NCBI RefSeq assembly: GCF_963678975.1
Contig: NC_089277.1
Location: forward strand, 19,528,001-19,592,000
From: Dysidea avara
Lineage: Eukaryota > Porifera > Demospongiae > Dictyoceratida > Dysideidae
Length of the DNA stretch: 64,000 nucleotides
Direction: 5' to 3'
Both the position numbers and the translations under genes were made by a program. The notes beneath the pieces were generated by a model, which saw only the letters and a list, made by a program, of their open reading frames with translations, ran no database searches and had not been told where the DNA came from. The stretch's first letter is position 1. Each line of letters opens with the position of its first letter. Shown piece by piece: positions 60,301 through 64,000 of this stretch.

Positions 60301-61314
60301 CAATTTTACATGTTTTGTGACACATCACATTATTGCGTTTCCTATCCCTTTACTTGTCTATGGTTTTACAGACTTTACCCTCTTGCATCATCAAATCATC
60401 AATATTGCTTTAGTCATCAATAAACTTAAATGGCTTCATGGTGTAAACAATAATTGACAGAGTATAGGTGGCTGGATTGCTTTATAGATTTCTTACATTG
60501 GGGAATGTGGTCTTCTAGTGAGTTTAGTATGCAGGTGATACAATGTGTAGGTATAGATTCTATACTGTGTGGTAGAACACTTTGGTGATATAAAACATTG
60601 TTTGCAAAAAAAAAGAAAAAACTGGCGAATTGTCGTGTTTCATCACATGTCACTACACGTGCTAGAAATATACTTTTGTTGAGGACAATTTGCCAAATTT
60701 GCTGATGTTTTAGAAATTCCTACAAACCACCGTAGCATTTTGAAACTTGGTTATACATACCTTAGTAGTGTACACTTTCAGGAGCAAGAAAATGTCTCCA
60801 AGCAACAGTTGTGTAGAAACCATATACCTAGACACAGACACTGTAACGCACACACGCACACGCACACACAACACTGTACGGTGGTATAGTAGGAAAACTG
60901 CATGTGCTAAAGTAGCCTGCAAAATACCTGGTGACCATTCAGACATTGAACATTGTAAGTAGTACATATGTTTATACTGCTACATTGTAAGAAGTTGGAC
61001 TTGTGTAGTACACAGTGTGTAGACATGACATAAATTTCTTGTAAAGAAGCCATATGATATACTGAGAAGAATGAGCTAGAATGAGATCATAATTAAGTGC
61101 CCTTTAATTAAATATAATCTCTAGTGTTGTTCTTGTCCAGTTGAAGCCATCTTAACTTCTGTGTAGTTATTGGAAGCCAGCTCTGTTGCTGTATACCCCT
61201 ACTTGTCATGAATTAATGAAAAACAGTCAACCATTCCCAGGTGTTTGATTTCATGATGAGACCAAATAATAGCATATTGTTTGTGGTATTTGATAAGGGT
61301 CTATTGTGTGTGTG

Positions 61315-61370
<56 letters not shown>

Positions 61371-61632
61371 TGTGTCGGTTGGCTGATCTATATGCATGTA
61401 ATACACACAGTGTAAATATATGTACTCATCACAATAGTCTCTTATGTAGTTCTATGTCATTTACTAATAGAGGTTTATTGGAGCTGAGAATTACAAGAGA
61501 AGAAAGACACAGGGAGATGACGCTGATGCAACACCAAAGCCAAGAAAGCGCAAGTCTGATTCCAGCACAACAAGCAAAAAGAAGAAGGGCAAAGGGACGG
61601 AAGAATCAGAGGAGGAAGAAGAAGAAGAATAA
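57362..61632 (+). CDS. Small atypical homeodomain-like protein (three exons)
   Basis: Exons 57,362-57,434, 59,417-59,556 and 61,471-61,632 join in phases 1 and 0 to give 124 residues. Exon 1 is a basic N-terminal arm (MSADAKKKVKKAQPK, KKRG). Exon 2 encodes helices 1 and 2 of a homeodomain-like fold (RSMFTEDQKQILLKYY; STNRQHMEMIEKCANES; TTVDRIK). Exon 3 starts RFIGAENYKRRK as the third helix, then a basic tail and a run of seven glutamates. The usual WFxNxR of helix 3 is FIGAEN, so the invariant Asn51 is missing. Likely nuclear and DNA-binding or a derived dimerisation module (inference). Splice sites: GTTAGT donor, TTGCAG acceptor, GTGTTG donor, ACTAATAG acceptor. The exon 3 choice is supported by the same layout in the next gene. 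Confidence 0.75.
57435..59416 (+). other. Intron 1 of the first homeodomain-like gene
   Basis: A phase-1 intron of about 2 kb. It contains a TA-target MITE (58,696-58,780) and a hairpin with arms CTCAGGTGGAAC / GTTCCACCTGAG at 58,557-58,634. A 120-codon minus frame (58,062-58,424) has no recognisable family. Confidence 0.7.
58696..58780. mobile_element. Short mariner-type MITE
   Basis: 85 bp with ends CAGTGGAACCTCTC and the complement of CAGTGGAACCAAAC, flanked by TA. The CAGTGGAACC start is typical of Tc1/mariner-derived MITEs. Confidence 0.8.
59557..61470 (+). other. Intron 2 of the first homeodomain-like gene
   Basis: About 1.9 kb, phase 0. It holds a CA-rich patch at 60,848-60,870 and a GT microsatellite at 61,305-61,375. 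No gene. Confidence 0.7.
61305..61375. repeat. (GT)n microsatellite
   Basis: About 35 GT units with one C interruption, about 95 bases before exon 3 of the homeodomain-like gene. Confidence 0.97.
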
Positions 61633-62038
61633 CAATTTCAATTAGACTGTTGTAAATCTTACCCTTGTTGTTAGCATGTACATTTCCTCAGGAAGAAAAA
61701 CATTTTCTTTTTAGTGTTTGCATTGCTGCTTGCACACAGTTTTGCCAAGCATGTACATAAACAATTTTCCAAACATTTTTGAACACACAACATGTACAAA
61801 CAAGATATGGATGTGCAATGGTTGCGATCTTGAGCATGCAAGATTAGCGAACTTTAATGTGAACTCGGAATAGCTTTGCAGAGAGTAATGTTACCATTTT
61901 ACATGGCAAAAATGTTGATGAAAGGAAACCGTTTTTGAGTTGGTTTGCTTTCAAGTCGTGTTAATGCACGCGCACTGGGCATGCGCGAAGGAATCCGAGG
62001 GGTGCGACAAACTTTACAAGCATTACACAAGGCGAGAA

Positions 62039-63882
62039 ATGGATATCAGTTCAGAAGAGCTCACAGGATCGCCCATCAACACTACTGTGTCTTTAGTGAG
62101 CGGAGGAAAAGGGAGTAAGTACCTCAAAATTTTTTTGGTCGACTGTCACTCGTCTTTGCGCCATTTTTGTAGATGACTTTGGGGAAAAATTTGGATACTT
62201 TTTGGGTAAAATTTAGATGTAAAAAAAGCGCTTGGCCATGAGGGACGTTTACAAATAAACTGGGACCGGTAAACGCATAAGTGTATTCTCCACACCGAAG
62301 CTTCTAACAAAAATGGCGCAAGCAAGAGCCATGACATGTCAAACGTACGTTTGAAGTTCGCTGCTATTTAATATGGAGCAGCTACAATCAAGGTTAGCCC
62401 TAGCACTTTTCTAAGTACAATTCATATTAAATATGTGGTCACCTGACTATGCTGTTTACACGTGTTATGTTGTTGTAGGGGCCAATTTGTTCACAGATGA
62501 CCAGAGGAGCATCTTGTTGAGATATTTTGATGAGTATGGCATGACCTCCACTCATCGTCGTAACTCTGAGTTGATGGAAAGGTGTGCAGCTGAAGTGGGT
62601 ACTTCACTAGAACGAGTCAAGGTGTGTGTTTGTATGTATTTTGTATATACTATATTCTAGTCTACTGACCTGCACACGTACATATGAGTGCACATTACAC
62701 TGTTCACCAATTAAATAAATCAAGTAATCCACGTAGCGCAGGGTGCTTGATTGTCAAGTTGTTGAGTATGTAAGTTTCGTCTCAAGTAGACGTGGTTCTT
62801 AGCTGCTTGTTTTCTACTATATTTTTCATTTTATTCAGGTTTTCTATTAGAAATCCCACATTGTGTTTGCTAGCCAGTGACTCACATAACCCTTGCCAAT
62901 AGCTTGAGTTTATGTATTGTGTTTGTGTAGCTGTGCACATATATACCACTTTAGCGTGGGCGTTCAAAGGCGCCGCTCGGTGTTTAACTCGCATATTGTC
63001 TAGGCAATATCAAGATATTGCCTGGACAATATCATGGGAAAACGGTTTGCCAATGACTTTGACACCCAAGAATTGATGCGCTTTGACTCGTTTTATTGAG
63101 CGACATAGAGCTTTGTATTGTGGGACTCATTTTTGTAGTGGTTGCTAAACCTAGTACATTTGCTAAGATAGACTAGTTGGTTGTTACTAAAGGATAAAGA
63201 AGGCACAAAATAATTGTTTGGGTGATCGTGGATGCGTATTTCTACCCACTGCGTATCAGCCTTTGAACAGACCATGGAACAGCAGAGCTACTACTGCTAC
63301 GTTGAAATAGGTTAGTAACTTACAGTCCTAAGTACTTAACTTAATAACTTACTTACTGTCCCAATAGCGAAGTTAGTTGGCTTAACTTAGTACAAAAATG
63401 ATAACAATATAAATTCCATCCCACAATTGCAAGTTTTCTAACATTGCGTATTGAAGCATAGTAATGTATTAATGACGTTTTAACGTATGGGCAACGTTTT
63501 GATGGCTATTAGCCCACGCTATTAAAACCACGATCGATCTCCAGATGCTGCTGTATAAAACAATCAGGATGAGTTCTTGTTAGTTCTTTCACCTATTAGG
63601 TGAGTGTGCCCCAGGTGATATATATCACTTATACCATGGCTGCTTGGGATTTTGCTGACATACACCCACAGCCCTCGGGCCTGCGGCCCTCGAACTTTGG
63701 GTGTATATATATCAGCAAAATCCCTCGCAACCATGGTATAACTATTACATATATGGATGTTTATTTGTGTGTTGTTGCCATTTGGCTTGGACTTTCTAAT
63801 ACAGAACTGGATTGGATCAGAAGCTGTCAAAAGAAAGAAACGAGCAGGGGTTCTACCACGACCCAAAGTAGATATAACTGGG
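62039..63882 (+). CDS. Second atypical homeodomain-like gene (partial, runs off window)
   Basis: Exons 62,039-62,114, 62,479-62,621 and 63,805-63,882, with the same phases (1, 0, then 0) as the preceding gene. Exon 1 gives MDISSEELTGSPINTT to GGKG and ends in a strong GTAAGT donor. Exon 2 gives ANLFTDDQRSILLRYFDEYG, STHRRNSELMERCAAEVG and LERVK. Exon 3 begins NWIGSEAVKRKKR, so helix 3 has Trp48 but Ser in place of Asn51. Exon 3 ends at a GTGAGC donor, and further exons lie beyond 64,000. An in-frame ATG at 61,964 could extend the N-terminus. The two genes are evidently tandem paralogues. Confidence 0.75.
62622..63804 (+). other. Intron 2 of the second homeodomain-like gene
   Basis: A phase-0 intron largely occupied by the hairpin-ended element at 62,942-63,741. 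No gene. Confidence 0.75.
62942..63741. mobile_element. About 800-bp element ending in a conserved-loop hairpin
   Basis: The left part CCACTTTAGCGTGGGC and TTCAAAGGCGCCGC matches the start of the element at 30,301, followed by an inverted repeat around GGCAATATCAAGATATTGCC. Near the right end CACCTATTAGGTGAG at 63,590 precedes a hairpin (63,629-63,741) whose loop holds TCGGGCCTGCGGCCCTC. Same architecture as 30,301-31,360, but most of the sequence differs. Confidence 0.75.
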
Positions 63883-64000
63883 GTGAGCTGTATCTATATG
63901 TGAAGCATGCTTTTTATTATACTTCAGAACAATACAGTAGAACCACTGTAAGAACAACAAGTTTAGTCACGACTACATATATTTTTATGTCTGAGAACTT

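Noticed and set aside
63940..64000. Another mariner-type MITE starting CAGTAGAACCACTG
   Set aside because: Only one possible end lies inside the window, so the element cannot be confirmed.

Overview
The window looks like nuclear DNA from an early-branching animal, most likely a demosponge (this is an inference). It is AT-rich, with GT-AG introns whose phases match across exons, AATAAA-type poly(A) signals, tRNA-derived SINEs, LINE relics and many short inverted-repeat elements (MITEs). The recognisable proteins are animal types: p190RhoGAP-like GTPase domains and homeodomain-like proteins. Nothing bacterial or viral was seen.

The main structure is a direct tandem segmental duplication. Copy A runs from about 3,003 to 24,230 and copy B from about 24,237 to 49,377. 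The left breakpoint lies inside the coding sequence of a type II membrane glycosyltransferase-like gene (2,147-3,562). The right breakpoint lies inside intron 1 of a large p190-like gene. So copy A keeps the complete glycosyltransferase-like gene and copy B has only its 3' part (24,237-24,796). Conversely, copy B keeps a complete p190-like gene (exons 47,125-48,293 and 53,578-55,627), while copy A got only exon 1. That stranded exon has since lost its 5' half and taken two MITE insertions (22,032-23,129). Each copy also carries a smaller p190-like gene, a GTPase domain plus a proline-rich, tyrosine-containing tail: 16,653-18,341 in A and about 42,191-43,837 in B. The B gene has lost its start codon frame.

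All three p190-like proteins have the p190-type GTPase signature (long P-loop, EQTEF, TKxD), but no RhoGAP domain is visible. They may be GTPase or adaptor proteins that separated from, or never had, the GAP module. Comparing copies A and B base by base gives natural empty sites, which identify a dozen or so insertions and their target-site duplications. It also shows a block swap of about 0.8 kb and a fresh 701-bp tandem duplication.

Right of the duplication the DNA is single-copy. It holds a single-exon gene on the minus strand (55,781-57,265) that is head-to-head, only 96 bp apart, with a three-exon homeodomain-like gene (57,362-61,632). A second homeodomain-like gene of the same exon design (62,039 to past 63,882) runs off the window. 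Both have an atypical recognition helix lacking the usual WFxN core. The far left end (1 to about 497) is a satellite with a 183-bp higher-order unit, followed by a near-perfect 321-bp palindrome.
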